Shown here in pieces: positions 30,720 to 40,192 of a stretch of 64,000 nucleotides of DNA. Source of the stretch: Methanogenium organophilum (GTDB lineage Archaea > Halobacteriota > Methanomicrobia > Methanomicrobiales > Methanomicrobiaceae). Within the stretch, counting starts at the first letter, position 1. Each line of letters begins with the position of its first letter. The translations under genes and the position numbers were made by a program. The notes beneath the pieces were generated by a model. It was not told where the DNA came from. It searched no databases and was given only the letters and a program-made list of their open reading frames with translations. The stretch lies in the NCBI RefSeq assembly GCF_026684035.1, contig NZ_CP113361.1:2584165-2648164 (forward strand), given 5' to 3'.

Positions 30720-31481
30720 CTATACCCGTTTTCCGGTAACCACGGTTCCACCATGTTCGCGCCCGTCGAGAAAATCCTCAAGTCGGGAAAGATGAAAGAT
30801 TGTTGATTCCGTACCTTCATCCGAAAGACTCAGAAGCTCCATCAGTTTACCGATCATACCTCCGGTCACATCTGTGTTGCCCGACTCTCCGATTTCAAGA
30901 TCAACCACCGTGTCCCGGTTAATCAGGGGGACCACACTCCCGTTTTTGAGAACACCAGCCACATCGGTGGCAAGCCCAATACGATCTACATGTATCCTTG
31001 AGGGTAGCGCACGTACCAGTTGATCACCGGATACGATGCAGGCTCCCCGTACACTGTCCATTACCACATCTCCGTGGAGAACAGGTATTATCCCATGATT
31101 CACCAGCATTCCCAGCGGCTGATAAGTGAATGATTCCAGACGTCCGTTTTTCGCGGTACATGCATCAAGCGGGTGAATGCCTACTGCTTCCACACCGTTG
31201 GCACGAAGCGCGTTTACCACAGCAGTATTCAGTTTGACAACTGCCCTGTGTGTGATAAATATACCTGATACATTATTTGTATCTAAACCTTTATCAAGGT
31301 GATGGCGTTTAGCCTCCGGGTGACCACATGAACCCGCCCCATGAACAAGTAAAAACTGTATTTCAGGATGGCGGGAAATTACCTGAGCAATTTGCTCAAG
31401 AGTGTTTATATTGACCGCGCAGTCCCCGCTTTTATCGGTGATTACACTACCGCCCAGTTTTATCAGTACGGTTTCTTTCAT
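30720..31481 (-). CDS. ipk: Isopentenyl phosphate kinase
   Basis: Phosphorylates isopentenyl phosphate to IPP, the last step of the archaeal form of the mevalonate pathway. It belongs to the amino acid kinase fold: KLGGSVITDK near residue 8, VHGAGSCGH with the catalytic histidine near 49, and SGDQLVRALP/TDVAGVL further on. The start is the ATG at 31481, because an AAGGAG ribosome-binding site lies 7 bp before it; this gives 253 residues, the usual length. The frame stays open upstream to 31556, but that extension only overlaps the mvk 3' end. Confidence 0.95.
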   Translation of the reverse strand: MKETVLIKLGGSVITDKSGDCAVNINTLEQIAQVISRHPEIQFLLVHGAGSCGHPEAKRHHLDKGLDTNNVSGIFITHRAVVKLNTAVVNALRANGVEAVGIHPLDACTAKNGRLESFTYQPLGMLVNHGIIPVLHGDVVMDSVRGACIVSGDQLVRALPSRIHVDRIGLATDVAGVLKNGSVVPLINRDTVVDLEIGESGNTDVTGGMIGKLMELLSLSDEGTESTIFHLSRLEDFLDGREHGGTVVTGKRV

Positions 31482-32346
31482 CTTCTTTCTCCTTGCGTGC
31501 ACCTTCATTATCGATTGTTGTAATAATTGCCCGGCCATCGCATCCTTCAATGGCACCGGCTATTTTGGATTTTGATCGTTTTGGACAGAGAGCTACCATC
31601 GAACCACCACCACCTGCCCCGGTTATTTTTGCACCATAGGCGCCAGCCGCACGTGCTGCTGTTACGAGTCGTGTCAGTGCAGGATGGCCCACACCCAACG
31701 CTTCAAGAAGCTCATGATTTATATCCATATATCTCCCCAAAGCCCGTTGATCCTGAAAAACGTGCAGCGAACGCATTGTTACGGCTTCGATTGCATCCAG
31801 TATCGGATTTACAATGTCCGGATCTGTTGCACGGAATTTACTTACCTGCTCCACCATCCGGGCTGTTGAATGTGAAACCATGGTATTACCAATAACCAGA
31901 TGAAAATCTTCAGGCGGGAGTCTTCTTTTGATATCTCCCTGAATCAGCAGAACACCTCCAAAGGTGGACACATAGGTATCAGTAGCACTTGCACGTCCCT
32001 TTTGCACACTCTTTTCAACAGAATGTGCCATGGATGCAATATCTGATTTTGTATGCCCCAGCCCATATTCATCATTAATCGCTGAAAGTGTTGCAACAGT
32101 AACTGCTGCAGAAGATCCCAGACCGGAAGAGCTGGGTAGTTGGGAATGGATATACACACTTCCATTGACCCCCATTAATTCAAAGCATTTCTCGAGATAC
32201 GGGGACTTTACCCGGGGAGGATGTCGTGTTTTCCGAACAGTCACATAAACACGCGGTTTAATTGCCATTGCTATACCTGGCTTGCCGTATACAACCGCGT
32301 GCTCTCCAAATAAAAACACCTTGCCAGGTGCACTCCATACTGCCAA
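31447..32346 (-). CDS. mvk: Mevalonate kinase
   Basis: Phosphorylates mevalonate, the first committed step toward isoprenoid lipids. It is a GHMP kinase of 299 residues. Motif 1 is APGKVFLFGEHAVVY (6-20), the ATP-binding motif 2 is PSSSGLGSSAA (71-81), and motif 3 is KITGAGGGGSM near 250. The last 30 residues are highly charged. It overlaps the ipk start by 35 bp and follows the MEMO gene by 2 bp, so translational coupling along the cluster is likely. Confidence 0.96.
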   Translation of the reverse strand: MAVWSAPGKVFLFGEHAVVYGKPGIAMAIKPRVYVTVRKTRHPPRVKSPYLEKCFELMGVNGSVYIHSQLPSSSGLGSSAAVTVATLSAINDEYGLGHTKSDIASMAHSVEKSVQKGRASATDTYVSTFGGVLLIQGDIKRRLPPEDFHLVIGNTMVSHSTARMVEQVSKFRATDPDIVNPILDAIEAVTMRSLHVFQDQRALGRYMDINHELLEALGVGHPALTRLVTAARAAGAYGAKITGAGGGGSMVALCPKRSKSKIAGAIEGCDGRAIITTIDNEGARKEKEDERNRTDKTGR

Positions 32347-32348
32347 AC

Positions 32349-33110
32349 TTATACCGCCGCTATTGATGCGTATCCTACAACCTGTGAAAAATCACCTGTT
32401 GTATCACCGCTGGTCATATATTGTATTAATTTACCGCTCGTAGCCCCCATGTGACGAGCCAGAGTTGCCATTACTGAAATTGGCCCGTATCCACATGCAC
32501 TAACATTATATTCACTCAGCCTCTCATAAAAAGAACTGATGTCAAGGTCACAAAGTCCCTCGATTGCATACATGTCATTCTTAAGCGCAACATCTGCAGG
32601 AACATAATGGGAAAAATCACTGGATGCAACAATACGGACATTACGTGCATCCAGGCCAGCAGAATTCCAAATTATTTCAGCAAGCGATTGGGAATGCGCA
32701 TAGTCCTGAGGACCCATCAGTACTGGGACAACCCGTGCATCCGGAAAACGATATTTGATAAATGGCATCTGAAGTTCCAGGGAATTTTCCTCAACTTCAA
32801 TCGCCGGGTCCGAGAGTGGAATGCCAAGAGAACGGGCGAGCTCCCTGTCACATGAGACCGTTCCAAGTGGAGTACCCCAGTCCAGTTCTGATGTGTATGG
32901 ACCGATACCCCTGTGACTCGGCGCGATTACCAGAAATGTACCGGAAAATTTTCGATCAAAACAGGAATAAGACGTAGCCATAACCTGTCCAGAATATGTA
33001 TAACCGGCATGGGGAACGACAATACCATACGCGTCAGGTAAACCTACTGCGTTTTGAAAAAAAGAAGCTAATAAAGAGGAAAGGGATTTAGGTTCATCCG
33101 GATACCACAT
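32349..33110 (-). CDS. MEMO1-family protein (AmmeMemoRadiSam system B type), apparent frameshift at 5' end
   Basis: A 253-residue member of the MEMO/extradiol-dioxygenase-like fold: [12 protein letters not shown] near 30, IAPSHRG near 62, [11 protein letters not shown] near 105 and SSDFSHY near 160 are the family motifs, including the metal-ligand-like histidines. The function in archaea is unknown. The first in-frame ATG (33110) leaves out the conserved N-terminus, and the codons just upstream spell the expected LRKPTLAG, but no start codon is in that frame. A good ATG with a GGGAG site lies at 33147 in a neighbouring frame; removing one G of the GGG at 33136-33138 joins the two. It may be a sequence error, a real frameshift, or a shortened gene. 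Confidence 0.85.
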   Translation of the reverse strand: MWYPDEPKSLSSLLASFFQNAVGLPDAYGIVVPHAGYTYSGQVMATSYSCFDRKFSGTFLVIAPSHRGIGPYTSELDWGTPLGTVSCDRELARSLGIPLSDPAIEVEENSLELQMPFIKYRFPDARVVPVLMGPQDYAHSQSLAEIIWNSAGLDARNVRIVASSDFSHYVPADVALKNDMYAIEGLCDLDISSFYERLSEYNVSACGYGPISVMATLARHMGATSGKLIQYMTSGDTTGDFSQVVGYASIAAV

Positions 33111-33174
33111 GCCCGCAAGCGTGGGTTTTCTGAGACCCGTACATCATCCCCCCTTCTCCCTTTATTCAAACATC

Positions 33175-33783
33175 TTAAAGCTCTATTTCGAAGTCTTCCT
33201 GGGTGAGTGATGTTGCAAGACCACGTGCTTTCATCACTTCTCTTGTTAACAGGAAGTACACCATTGAAAGTGCTTTGCGACCTTTGTTATTCGTTGGGAT
33301 AACGAGGTCAATGTATTTAGTCATATTGTTGGTATCACAGAGTGCAACAACAGGGATCCCACTCTGTACCGCCTCTTTGATTGCCTGTGCATCACCAATC
33401 GGGTCTGTTACAACAACAACATCAGGTTCGATATAGTTTGGAATATTCTGGTTAGTCAGCATTCCCGGAATGAATCTGCCGACTTTATAGGTTCCGCCAA
33501 TAGCCGTTGCAAATTTCTTTGCCGGGTACTGACCATACTGACGTGATGTAACAACAAGCACCTTTGGTGCGTCATACTTTGCGATGAAGTCAGCAGCGGT
33601 TTTAATTCTGCTGTCTGTTTCCTGAATGTCAAGAATGTACAGTCCATCTCCGCGTACACGGTAGATGAATTTTTTCATATCCTTACTCTTCTGCTGCGTT
33701 CCGATGTGTACTCCCGCAGCCAGATACTCCTCCACAGGGACGAGTGATTCTTTCAGTTCGATTTCTATATCATTTGAATTCAT
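33175..33783 (-). CDS. rpsB: Small ribosomal subunit protein uS2
   Basis: A 30S protein, 202 residues, the usual archaeal length. Conserved segments are [14 protein letters not shown] near 20, [14 protein letters not shown] near 38, [11 protein letters not shown] near 100 and the [12 protein letters not shown] to DTNN region near 130-150. The start codon overlaps the eno stop (ATGA). The order eno-rpsB-MEMO-mvk is the classic euryarchaeal arrangement. Confidence 0.97.
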   Translation of the reverse strand: MNSNDIEIELKESLVPVEEYLAAGVHIGTQQKSKDMKKFIYRVRGDGLYILDIQETDSRIKTAADFIAKYDAPKVLVVTSRQYGQYPAKKFATAIGGTYKVGRFIPGMLTNQNIPNYIEPDVVVVTDPIGDAQAIKEAVQSGIPVVALCDTNNMTKYIDLVIPTNNKGRKALSMVYFLLTREVMKARGLATSLTQEDFEIEL

Positions 33784-34979
33784 TGTATCATCTCTTCAAT
33801 TCTCACGAGTTCGTTGAGTTTTGCGATACGCTCACCGCCAACAACACCTGTCTTCAGATAAATACACTCAAAGGCAGTTGCAAGATGGGCAATTGTCTCA
33901 TCGGTTGTTTCTCCCGAACGGTGACTCATCACAGTTTCCATACCACATGAATGTGCCATGCGTATGGCCTCAAATGTGTCAGAGAGAGTGCCTATCTGAT
34001 TCGGTTTAATAAGGACACAGTTCGTTGCACTGGTGTCAATACCCATCTCAATACGCTCAACATTCGTGACGTAGAGGTCATCTCCGCAGATCAGGCAGCC
34101 ATCACCCACTTGATCTGTTAATGCGGAGAATCCTTCAAAATCCTCCTCTACAATAGGATCTTCCACATACGCAAGATCGTAGCGGTCAACCAGTTCAGCC
34201 ATATAGGCCACCTGATCTTCAGTGCTACGTTCTGCGTCACGATACCTGTACACTCCGTCATTCCAGAGTTCACTGGCGGCAACATCAATACCCATTCTGA
34301 TCTCAATCATCAGATCATCAGATACCGTATTGATTGCCTCCTGCACAAGATCAAAGGCTTCAAGATCAGTAATTTTGGGAGCCCATGCACCCTCATCACC
34401 TTTTCCGCATCCAGTACCACCGGATACCAGAAGCTCTTTTATCTTTTTGTGCACCGCTGCATTGGCAAAAATTGCTTCATCTGCATCCAGTGCACCGGTC
34501 GGCACAACAAGAAATTCCTGAATATCTGTCGCATGTGCTGCATGGGCACCCCCCCCAATGACGTTCCCAAGAGGATAAGGGGTGCGCGCTGCAAATGCCC
34601 CTCCGAGATACCGGAACAACGGCAATGATAGTGAAGATGCAGCTGCTTTTGCATTTGCAAGAGAGAGTGCAACTGCAACATTTGCACCAATTGTTGAAAA
34701 ATCAACAGTTCCGTCTATTTCACGAAGAAGATAGTCAAATCCAGCCTGGTCGGTGGTTTCAAATCCGTAAAGTGCAGGAATTACCTTTTCACGGGCATCC
34801 TCTATTGCTTCACGTACTGGACGAACCTTGGCCTCATACTTACCGGTGCTTGCACCGGACGGTGCTGCGGCCCTGCCAAATCCGTCATCAGTAAAAACAT
34901 CTGCTTCAACAGTAGGGTTCCCCCTGCTGTCCAGAATTGTCCTGAGCTGAATTTTCGTTATTTGTGCCATACTGATCAC
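33780..34979 (-). CDS. eno: Enolase
   Basis: Interconverts 2-phosphoglycerate and phosphoenolpyruvate. The 399 residues include the N-terminal [22 protein letters not shown] near 40, the catalytic-loop [16 protein letters not shown] region near 135-150, [12 protein letters not shown] near 275 with metal ligands, and [11 protein letters not shown] with SHRSGETTD further on. The start is GTG 34979, overlapping the rpoK stop as GTGA, or the ATG three codons later. It is embedded in the ribosomal/RNA polymerase train, as in most euryarchaea. Confidence 0.97.
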   Translation of the reverse strand: MISMAQITKIQLRTILDSRGNPTVEADVFTDDGFGRAAAPSGASTGKYEAKVRPVREAIEDAREKVIPALYGFETTDQAGFDYLLREIDGTVDFSTIGANVAVALSLANAKAAASSLSLPLFRYLGGAFAARTPYPLGNVIGGGAHAAHATDIQEFLVVPTGALDADEAIFANAAVHKKIKELLVSGGTGCGKGDEGAWAPKITDLEAFDLVQEAINTVSDDLMIEIRMGIDVAASELWNDGVYRYRDAERSTEDQVAYMAELVDRYDLAYVEDPIVEEDFEGFSALTDQVGDGCLICGDDLYVTNVERIEMGIDTSATNCVLIKPNQIGTLSDTFEAIRMAHSCGMETVMSHRSGETTDETIAHLATAFECIYLKTGVVGGERIAKLNELVRIEEMIQ

Positions 34980-35161
34980 TGCATCCGTTTTACGGTAATG
35001 GGTATCTTCTGTTTTCTAAATTCCTCATCTGCAATCTCCAATGGATCAATTGCATCAGTATTTATCAAAAGAGGAGCACCCATTGAAATCTGCAATGAAC
35101 GTGCACCCACAATACGAGCTTTTTCGTAACGGGTAAATGTTTCCACGTCTTCTGATTTCAT
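34976..35161 (-). CDS. rpoK: DNA-directed RNA polymerase subunit K (RPB6 homologue)
   Basis: A 61-residue subunit that clamps the largest subunit. The core [22 protein letters not shown] and the C-terminal [11 protein letters not shown]3-IPITVKR (read as two parts) are the RPB6/omega signature. It follows tRNA-Pro by 26 bp and overlaps eno by 4 bp. Confidence 0.96.
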   Translation of the reverse strand: MKSEDVETFTRYEKARIVGARSLQISMGAPLLINTDAIDPLEIADEEFRKQKIPITVKRMQ

Positions 35162-35187
35162 GTTGTCTCCAGAAAAATAATCAAAAA

Positions 35188-35260
35188 TGGGGTCGCTGAG
35201 ATTCGAACTCAGGTTACAGCATCCCGAACGCCATAGGATTCCAGGCTACCCCACGACCCC
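35188..35260 (-). tRNA. tRNA-Pro (anticodon CGG)
   Basis: A 73-nt cloverleaf read on the minus strand: acceptor GGGGTCG pairs with CGACCCC, the T arm CTGAG-TTCGAAT-CTCAG is perfect, and the anticodon loop TTCGGGA gives CGG. The anticodon stem has several G-U pairs. The discriminator is A, no CCA is encoded and no intron is seen. The TGGGGTAGCCTGG D-arm is typical of archaeal tRNA-Pro. It lies between rpoN and rpoK, so it must be cut out of a polycistronic transcript. Confidence 0.92.
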
Positions 35261-35275
35261 GCATGGTAAATTCTC

Positions 35276-35464
35276 TCATTGATACGGATTGAGATCATCA
35301 ATAATCTCTTTGTGTGCCAGAAGCATACGCCTACAACAGTAGCGCGAAAGTCCGAGATCGTCGAGGATCTCTTTAGGATCCTCGCCTGCACTCTGCCTCT
35401 GCCTGAACTCTTCCCAGGCTGTCGAAATGACTTTCCCACAGGTAAAACATCTGATTGGAATCAT
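35276..35464 (-). CDS. rpoN: DNA-directed RNA polymerase subunit N (RPB10 homologue)
   Basis: A 62-residue zinc-binding subunit. CFTCGK near residue 6-11 and the CC pair in [12 protein letters not shown] (about 43-44) form the atypical CX2C...CC zinc site of RPB10. The start ATG gives IRCFTCG as in the family. It follows rpsI by 30 bp. Confidence 0.96.
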   Translation of the reverse strand: MIPIRCFTCGKVISTAWEEFRQRQSAGEDPKEILDDLGLSRYCCRRMLLAHKEIIDDLNPYQ

Positions 35465-35494
35465 GCAAATGATCTCTATATCTATTGATGTTAT

Positions 35495-35896
35495 CTAACG
35501 ATAAGACTTTTGGAATTTCGCACGTGCACCACGGCCATGCGGTTTCTTTGCTTCTTTCTGACGTGAGTCATTCACCAGGAGAGTACGGTCATACACAAGG
35601 TACGTGTCCTTAATCTTCGGGTCATTACTCCACGTCACAATACCACGGGCCAGAGCTGTCCTTGCTGCTTCAGCCTGTCCCATAAATCCGCCGCCCCTGA
35701 CATCAATGGATACATCGACATCATCAAGAACACCCGGAACAAGGAGAAGTGGCTCAGAAATTTTCATTCTGAGCATCTCAGTGCCGTATATCTCAAGGGG
35801 TACAGAATTAATGCGTACACGCCCGTTCCCTTCGCGAAGGGTTGCACGTGCAATTGCAGTTTTCCGCTTTCCACTCGTATTAATTACTTTCGTCAT
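35495..35896 (-). CDS. rpsI: Small ribosomal subunit protein uS9
   Basis: 133 residues. The signature [20 protein letters not shown] (read as [10 protein letters not shown] and ARTALARGI) lies near 67-87, and the C-terminal [12 protein letters not shown] tail reaches into the P site. [11 protein letters not shown] at the start is typical. It follows rplM with a 13-bp gap. Confidence 0.97.
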   Translation of the reverse strand: MTKVINTSGKRKTAIARATLREGNGRVRINSVPLEIYGTEMLRMKISEPLLLVPGVLDDVDVSIDVRGGGFMGQAEAARTALARGIVTWSNDPKIKDTYLVYDRTLLVNDSRQKEAKKPHGRGARAKFQKSYR

Positions 35897-35909
35897 CTGA
35901 TCTCACCAC

Positions 35910-36332
35910 TCAGAATTTTGCTCCAAGTATCTTGCTGATCTCACCGAGAGTTACAAATTTCGGGGTTGAAAGTCCGTCAATATGTGCCTCATCAAGTATC
36001 TCAAGTTCAGCTCCTTCAAACTCCTCAGGGATACCTACATGTACCATCACGCGACGAAGTGCCTCTGCACCGCGTTTGCGCTTATATGGAACCATCCCAC
36101 GAATAGTACGCTTAAGGATATGGTCAGGGCGCCGTGGATAGAATGGACCACCCTCACGGGAACCACGCTTTCTCTTGTGATCATAATCAGCCAGAATACG
36201 GGCTTTTCCTCCGGAAACCACACACTGTTCTGCATTTACAATGGCAATTTCCTCTCCTTCAAGAGACCGTTTTGCAACAATACTGGCAAGCCGTCCCAGG
36301 CGAAGTCCTGTTGCATCAATAATTGTAACCAT
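35910..36332 (-). CDS. rplM: Large ribosomal subunit protein uL13
   Basis: 140 residues. [19 protein letters not shown] at the N-terminus and [18 protein letters not shown] near 93-110 are the uL13 motifs. It lies 4 bp after rpl18e and before rpsI, the usual archaeal order. Confidence 0.97.
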   Translation of the reverse strand: MVTIIDATGLRLGRLASIVAKRSLEGEEIAIVNAEQCVVSGGKARILADYDHKRKRGSREGGPFYPRRPDHILKRTIRGMVPYKRKRGAEALRRVMVHVGIPEEFEGAELEILDEAHIDGLSTPKFVTLGEISKILGAKF

Positions 36333-36336
36333 GCCT

Positions 36337-36702
36337 TCACCTCAGAATACGTACCTTTTTGCCTTCCGGATTCTGCCTGACAAGTTCTTCAATTGTCATA
36401 CAAACTCCATCAGCTCCAATGATCTTTTCCTCTGCCACTCCACTGAATTTTATTGCAGCAACAGATACCTTCTGGCTCAACACACCGCTCCCAAGAACTT
36501 TTCCGGGAACAAGAACGGTATCGCCATCCTGTGCATACCTGTTTATTTTGCTGATATTAACTTCAGCGTAGTTATTGCTGGGTGATTCCAGCCGCTTTGC
36601 AATCTCGCGCCAGACATTTGCATCATTTGCCCGGGATGTCTCTTTTAATATAGATATTAGGGCAGAATAACGCGGATTTGTCTTCATGATTGTTTTAGTC
36701 AT
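36337..36702 (-). CDS. rpl18e: Large ribosomal subunit protein eL18
   Basis: 121 residues. [18 protein letters not shown] near the start, the basic [11 protein letters not shown] segment and [11 protein letters not shown] near 69-79 identify archaeal eL18. The start overlaps the end of rpoD by 8 bp. A second in-frame ATG five codons on is also possible. Confidence 0.95.
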   Translation of the reverse strand: MTKTIMKTNPRYSALISILKETSRANDANVWREIAKRLESPSNNYAEVNISKINRYAQDGDTVLVPGKVLGSGVLSQKVSVAAIKFSGVAEEKIIGADGVCMTIEELVRQNPEGKKVRILR

Positions 36703-37531
36703 TTACATTCCCTCCGGATATGTCACACAGAACATCCACCAGGCTGTCAGATTTCGTCTGAATTTCTTCTGCAGCACGTTCAAGAATCTTTCGAACCGGA
36801 ATTGAGCCATCACTCTCAACGACAAAGATGAACACATCATCCACTGTCTTCACAGAGATTGCAGGGCTATCCCAGGTATCTGCATTTGCAATACAGATTC
36901 TTTCACAAAGCTTGCAGAGTGAGCAGTCCTCAATTTTTCCTTCAACGACTGCTGCGCTGTTTCCCTTTATTTCAAGCACATTTCGCGGACATTCATCCAC
37001 ACACATGCCACAACCATCACACTTGTTGTCAAATTCAATATGCGGATATGCTTTATATCCACAGGCAAGTGTTGGTTGCCATTTCGCATGATCAGTACCC
37101 CGTCCAAGCACAGCGCGGGCTTCCAGAACAATCTTCTGGTCTTTTTCAAGTTTTACCAGAGGAATATTCTCCTCAACCGGTGCAGCCAATGGATTCTGGG
37201 GAATCAAATCACGGGAGTACACGACCTTCGGCCCTTCCACACTCAGCGTATAAACAGATGTGCATGCCGAACATCCCTCACCGCCGCAGGTACAGTCCTT
37301 TGTGAATACATATTCATCAAGATCTGTCCTTAGGGGAATCAGCCCCAGGCGGTGAGCAAGCATCTCATCGAAAAGTGCGCTATTATTGTCATATATAAGC
37401 ACATCTTCGATGGCCAGTGTCGGAACCTCCCCGATCATTGTCCTTCTGATTGCATTAACAAATGCAGACGAAAAGCCTGAAATGACAAAACGGGCGACGT
37501 TATCATCAAACCTGCTGAATGAAATCTGCAT
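36695..37531 (-). CDS. rpoD: DNA-directed RNA polymerase subunit D (RPB3 homologue) with two [4Fe-4S] motifs
   Basis: Nucleates polymerase assembly together with subunit L. The 278 residues hold three cysteine groups. Cys80, 82, 87, 90 form a C-x-C-x4-C-x2-C zinc-like loop. Cys171, 174, 177, 181 and Cys203, 206, 209, 213 form two ferredoxin-type [4Fe-4S] motifs, inserted into the subunit as a ferredoxin-like domain. Iron-sulfur clusters in RpoD are known in several archaea, and two-cluster forms in methanogens; they have been linked to assembly or oxygen sensitivity. All eight ligands are present here, so both clusters should form. Confidence 0.97.
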   Translation of the reverse strand: MQISFSRFDDNVARFVISGFSSAFVNAIRRTMIGEVPTLAIEDVLIYDNNSALFDEMLAHRLGLIPLRTDLDEYVFTKDCTCGGEGCSACTSVYTLSVEGPKVVYSRDLIPQNPLAAPVEENIPLVKLEKDQKIVLEARAVLGRGTDHAKWQPTLACGYKAYPHIEFDNKCDGCGMCVDECPRNVLEIKGNSAAVVEGKIEDCSLCKLCERICIANADTWDSPAISVKTVDDVFIFVVESDGSIPVRKILERAAEEIQTKSDSLVDVLCDISGGNVND

Positions 37532-37534
37532 CAG

Positions 37535-37930
37535 TCAGACTCTCCTGCCCCTTCTTCCACCTTTTGCACGAATGCTGTCATGGGGCACAGGGGTAACATC
37601 CTCAATACGTCCGATACGCATACCTGCACGTGCAAGTGCGCGAATTGCTGCCTGGGCACCGGGGCCCGGACTGCGCTGCTTGCCACGGCCAGGTGCACGA
37701 ACCTTTACATGCACGCCAACGATGCCTTTCTCCCTTGCCTGCTGTGCAACGTTTGTTGCCATCTGCATTGCGGCATATGGTGAACTTTCATTCCTTGCCT
37801 GCTTTACAACCATACCGCCACTGGACTTTGTTACGGTCTCAGCGCCGGACAAGTCAGTTACAGTAATAACGGTGTTATTGAATGAAGCATAGATGTGTGC
37901 GACGCCCCATTTCTCCTCAGGTGCTGCCAT
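37535..37930 (-). CDS. rpsK: Small ribosomal subunit protein uS11
   Basis: 131 residues. [19 protein letters not shown] near the start and the [20 protein letters not shown] region near 84-103 are the uS11 signature; the RGRRV tail is basic. The start codon shares one base with the rpsD stop (TAATG). Confidence 0.97.
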   Translation of the reverse strand: MAAPEEKWGVAHIYASFNNTVITVTDLSGAETVTKSSGGMVVKQARNESSPYAAMQMATNVAQQAREKGIVGVHVKVRAPGRGKQRSPGPGAQAAIRALARAGMRIGRIEDVTPVPHDSIRAKGGRRGRRV

Positions 37931-38478
37931 TACTGTCGTCCTCCTTTAATAATACGCTCGCGCTCAGGATGAACATCATTCGTTAAGGGAGACGGACCAT
38001 AGTATGAAATACCACTGTCTTCACCACGCTTAACGTGATAACTGGGGATAGTAATCTTTCTGCCACCAACTGCAATATGCCCGTGAGTGATAAACTGACG
38101 TGCCTGCTTGGGTGAGCGTGCAAGACCCTGCCGGTAAACCATCGTCTGAAGACGGCGTTCAAGAGGATTCTCGGCTTTCATTGCAAGAACATCACTGATA
38201 CCTGCATTTTCACCAAGTAACCCAAACCGGAACAGATGGCCAAGAAGTTCTTCCTCTTTCCTTGCAATCAGTTCTTCATTTGTTGATGCAGATTTCAATG
38301 CAAGAAGTTCACGTGCAGCACGACGATAATTTCTGAGAGTACTGCGCGTCTTCCAGAGCTCACGCTTGTTCCGAAGACCATATTCAATAACCAGCCGGTT
38401 TTCTTCTTCAATACGACTCTTCTCAAAGCGCCGTTTTGGAGTTTCATATGTTTTGTGGTTCTTTCCTGGATAACCCAT
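37930..38478 (-). CDS. rpsD: Small ribosomal subunit protein uS4
   Basis: 182 residues. An S4 RNA-binding domain ([32 protein letters not shown], read near 109-139) follows a basic helical N-terminus starting [15 protein letters not shown], as in archaeal/eukaryotic S4/S9. It lies 10 bp after rpsM. Confidence 0.97.
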   Translation of the reverse strand: MGYPGKNHKTYETPKRRFEKSRIEEENRLVIEYGLRNKRELWKTRSTLRNYRRAARELLALKSASTNEELIARKEEELLGHLFRFGLLGENAGISDVLAMKAENPLERRLQTMVYRQGLARSPKQARQFITHGHIAVGGRKITIPSYHVKRGEDSGISYYGPSPLTNDVHPERERIIKGGRQ

Positions 38479-38488
38479 ACCAAAAACC

Positions 38489-38938
38489 TCAGACCTTCTT
38501 CCTTCTCACACCAACGGTGGTGCCAGTACGACCTGTCGATTTCGTGCGCTGTCCACGCACTTTCTGGCCGGTTTCGTGACGAATACCCCGGTAACTGCGA
38601 ATCTTACGCATCCGGTTAACATCGTCCTCTATTGCCATTCTTAAGTCCTGACCGAGAAGCTGTTTTGGCTCTCCGGTATAGACATCTTTCTGCCTGTTAA
38701 GCATCCAGGTTGGCACATGATCCTTGTAGCTCGCGACAACTGCGCGAATACGGTCCACCGGTTCTTCTTCGAGAAGACCCAGTGTTGCCCGCGGGTCAAC
38801 ATCTGCAAGTTTTGAAATCACAGATGATGTATGCATACCGATACCCGGAAGTCCGGTTAATGCAATCAGAACCGCTTTAGTACCGTCAAGGTCAGTGTTC
38901 TCAATCCTGACGAAGTAGTTGATCTCTTGTTCTTCCAT
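38489..38938 (-). CDS. rpsM: Small ribosomal subunit protein uS13
   Basis: 149 residues. [15 protein letters not shown] at the start, [12 protein letters not shown] with the helix-turn-helix, [19 protein letters not shown] near 114-132 and a basic tail are the uS13 hallmarks. It is the first protein gene of the train, 35 bp downstream of tRNA-Ser. Confidence 0.97.
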   Translation of the reverse strand: MEEQEINYFVRIENTDLDGTKAVLIALTGLPGIGMHTSSVISKLADVDPRATLGLLEEEPVDRIRAVVASYKDHVPTWMLNRQKDVYTGEPKQLLGQDLRMAIEDDVNRMRKIRSYRGIRHETGQKVRGQRTKSTGRTGTTVGVRRKKV

Positions 38939-38973
38939 TCAGTCAGCCTCACATTGAGATATACTCTATAAAG

Positions 38974-39057
38974 CGTTGAGGGAGGGATTTGAACCCTCGA
39001 GTCCCGAAGGACACGGGGTTAGCAACCCCGCGCCATGCCTGGCTTGGCTACCTCAAC
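38974..39057 (-). tRNA. tRNA-Ser (anticodon GCT)
   Basis: An 84-nt class II tRNA read on the minus strand. Acceptor GTTGAGG pairs with CCTCAAC, discriminator G. The anticodon arm CGGGG-TTGCTAA-CCCCG gives GCT. A long variable arm (GTCC-TTC-GGGAC) marks it as a serine tRNA. The T arm is GAGGG-TTCAAAT-CCCTC. It lies 35 bp upstream of rpsM on the same strand, probably cotranscribed at the head of the ribosomal train. Confidence 0.95.
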
Positions 39058-39148
39058 AGAGATAATCTCGCATCATTACGACACTCGCAACATGAACAAT
39101 CATTGTTGCTCCATGAATGTTACCTTACTGTATGGGAGAAGATGAGTA

Positions 39149-40135
39149 TTAATAGTTGTGGTATTGAAATGACACGCGCTCCGCCTTTCTTTCCAGATTC
39201 AAAGAATTAAGTCCGGAAACGATAATTGGAAGCGCAATTGTCGCATCACAAAACACCTGTACATGTGTAGAATCAACCGATTCTTTTCCCCAGCTTACAG
39301 CCTCTTCAAACGTGCACCCGGAAAGACCACCCCAGTGAGGTGCATCAGTAGTATATTGGATAGCGTATGCATGCCCCCCACAGTCTTTCTCATGAATAGA
39401 AGCAATGACCTGTGTCTGCTGAATAAAATTCTTTGGCACACCACCACCAACATATATAACACCGGTTTTTTTCGACTGTTCCACAATCTGTGTGATCTCA
39501 TCAGCATCCCGTAACTGATCTATCGTTATATCAGCACCATCCCGCCGCGCCATTACAAGAGCAATTCCTATGGAAGAGTCCGACAATGCAGGAATAAATA
39601 TTGGAACGCCTGCATTTTTACATGCAGACACCAGAGATGTTCCCGAAGGCCACTCGCCCTGCAAATAGTCTGCCATCTTTTCAATGAAGTCACGCGACGA
39701 ACCGGAATAGGGAGAAAGAGAAGCGGCATATTCTGCGATTAACCGGTCAACACCCCGAAATTCACCCTCATACGCAAAAACATCATATATTCTGTCGATC
39801 CCTTTCTCAAATAATTCAGAATCATCCACATGATGATGCCCGCGATAATGACGTACACCCTGATGTTCGCACATATCATGAAAAACATTCGCACCGGTTG
39901 AGACAATTACATCCACATACCCGCGCCGAACAAGTTCAGTCAGACATGCCTGCATCCCCGCAGGTATCATTGCACCGGACAACCCCAGAAAAATCGTGCA
40001 ATCCGGATCCTCAATCATTTTTTTCCAAACATTCAGGGATTCTCCCAGTCGTCCTCCCTGAAATCCACCATGTCCCATGCCCGCAAGCAGCCTGTCAACT
40101 TCGCGCACAGGGAGTACAGGGGTGATCGGTTTCAT
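39149..40135 (-). CDS. dys: Deoxyhypusine synthase
   Basis: Transfers the aminobutyl group of spermidine to a lysine of archaeal IF5A. The 328 residues show the NAD-binding parts (STGANVFHD near 80, YVGGGVPKNFI near 230) and the spermidine-site YTTDAPHWGGLSG near 262. The catalytic lysine lies in EEAVSWGK (about residue 283), so this is a true deoxyhypusine synthase, not one of the homospermidine-type relatives lacking that lysine. It stands alone between tRNA-Ser and the CBS genes. Confidence 0.94.
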   Translation of the reverse strand: MKPITPVLPVREVDRLLAGMGHGGFQGGRLGESLNVWKKMIEDPDCTIFLGLSGAMIPAGMQACLTELVRRGYVDVIVSTGANVFHDMCEHQGVRHYRGHHHVDDSELFEKGIDRIYDVFAYEGEFRGVDRLIAEYAASLSPYSGSSRDFIEKMADYLQGEWPSGTSLVSACKNAGVPIFIPALSDSSIGIALVMARRDGADITIDQLRDADEITQIVEQSKKTGVIYVGGGVPKNFIQQTQVIASIHEKDCGGHAYAIQYTTDAPHWGGLSGCTFEEAVSWGKESVDSTHVQVFCDATIALPIIVSGLNSLNLERKAERVSFQYHNY

Positions 40136-40192
40136 AATACCAACAATTGATTGTCAAATAAGAATATAAGACCATCCGGAAAAAAGGTGAGA

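Noticed and set aside
31482..31556. Longer N-terminus for isopentenyl phosphate kinase
   Set aside because: AAGGAG lies 7 bp before the ATG at 31481 and the family starts there.
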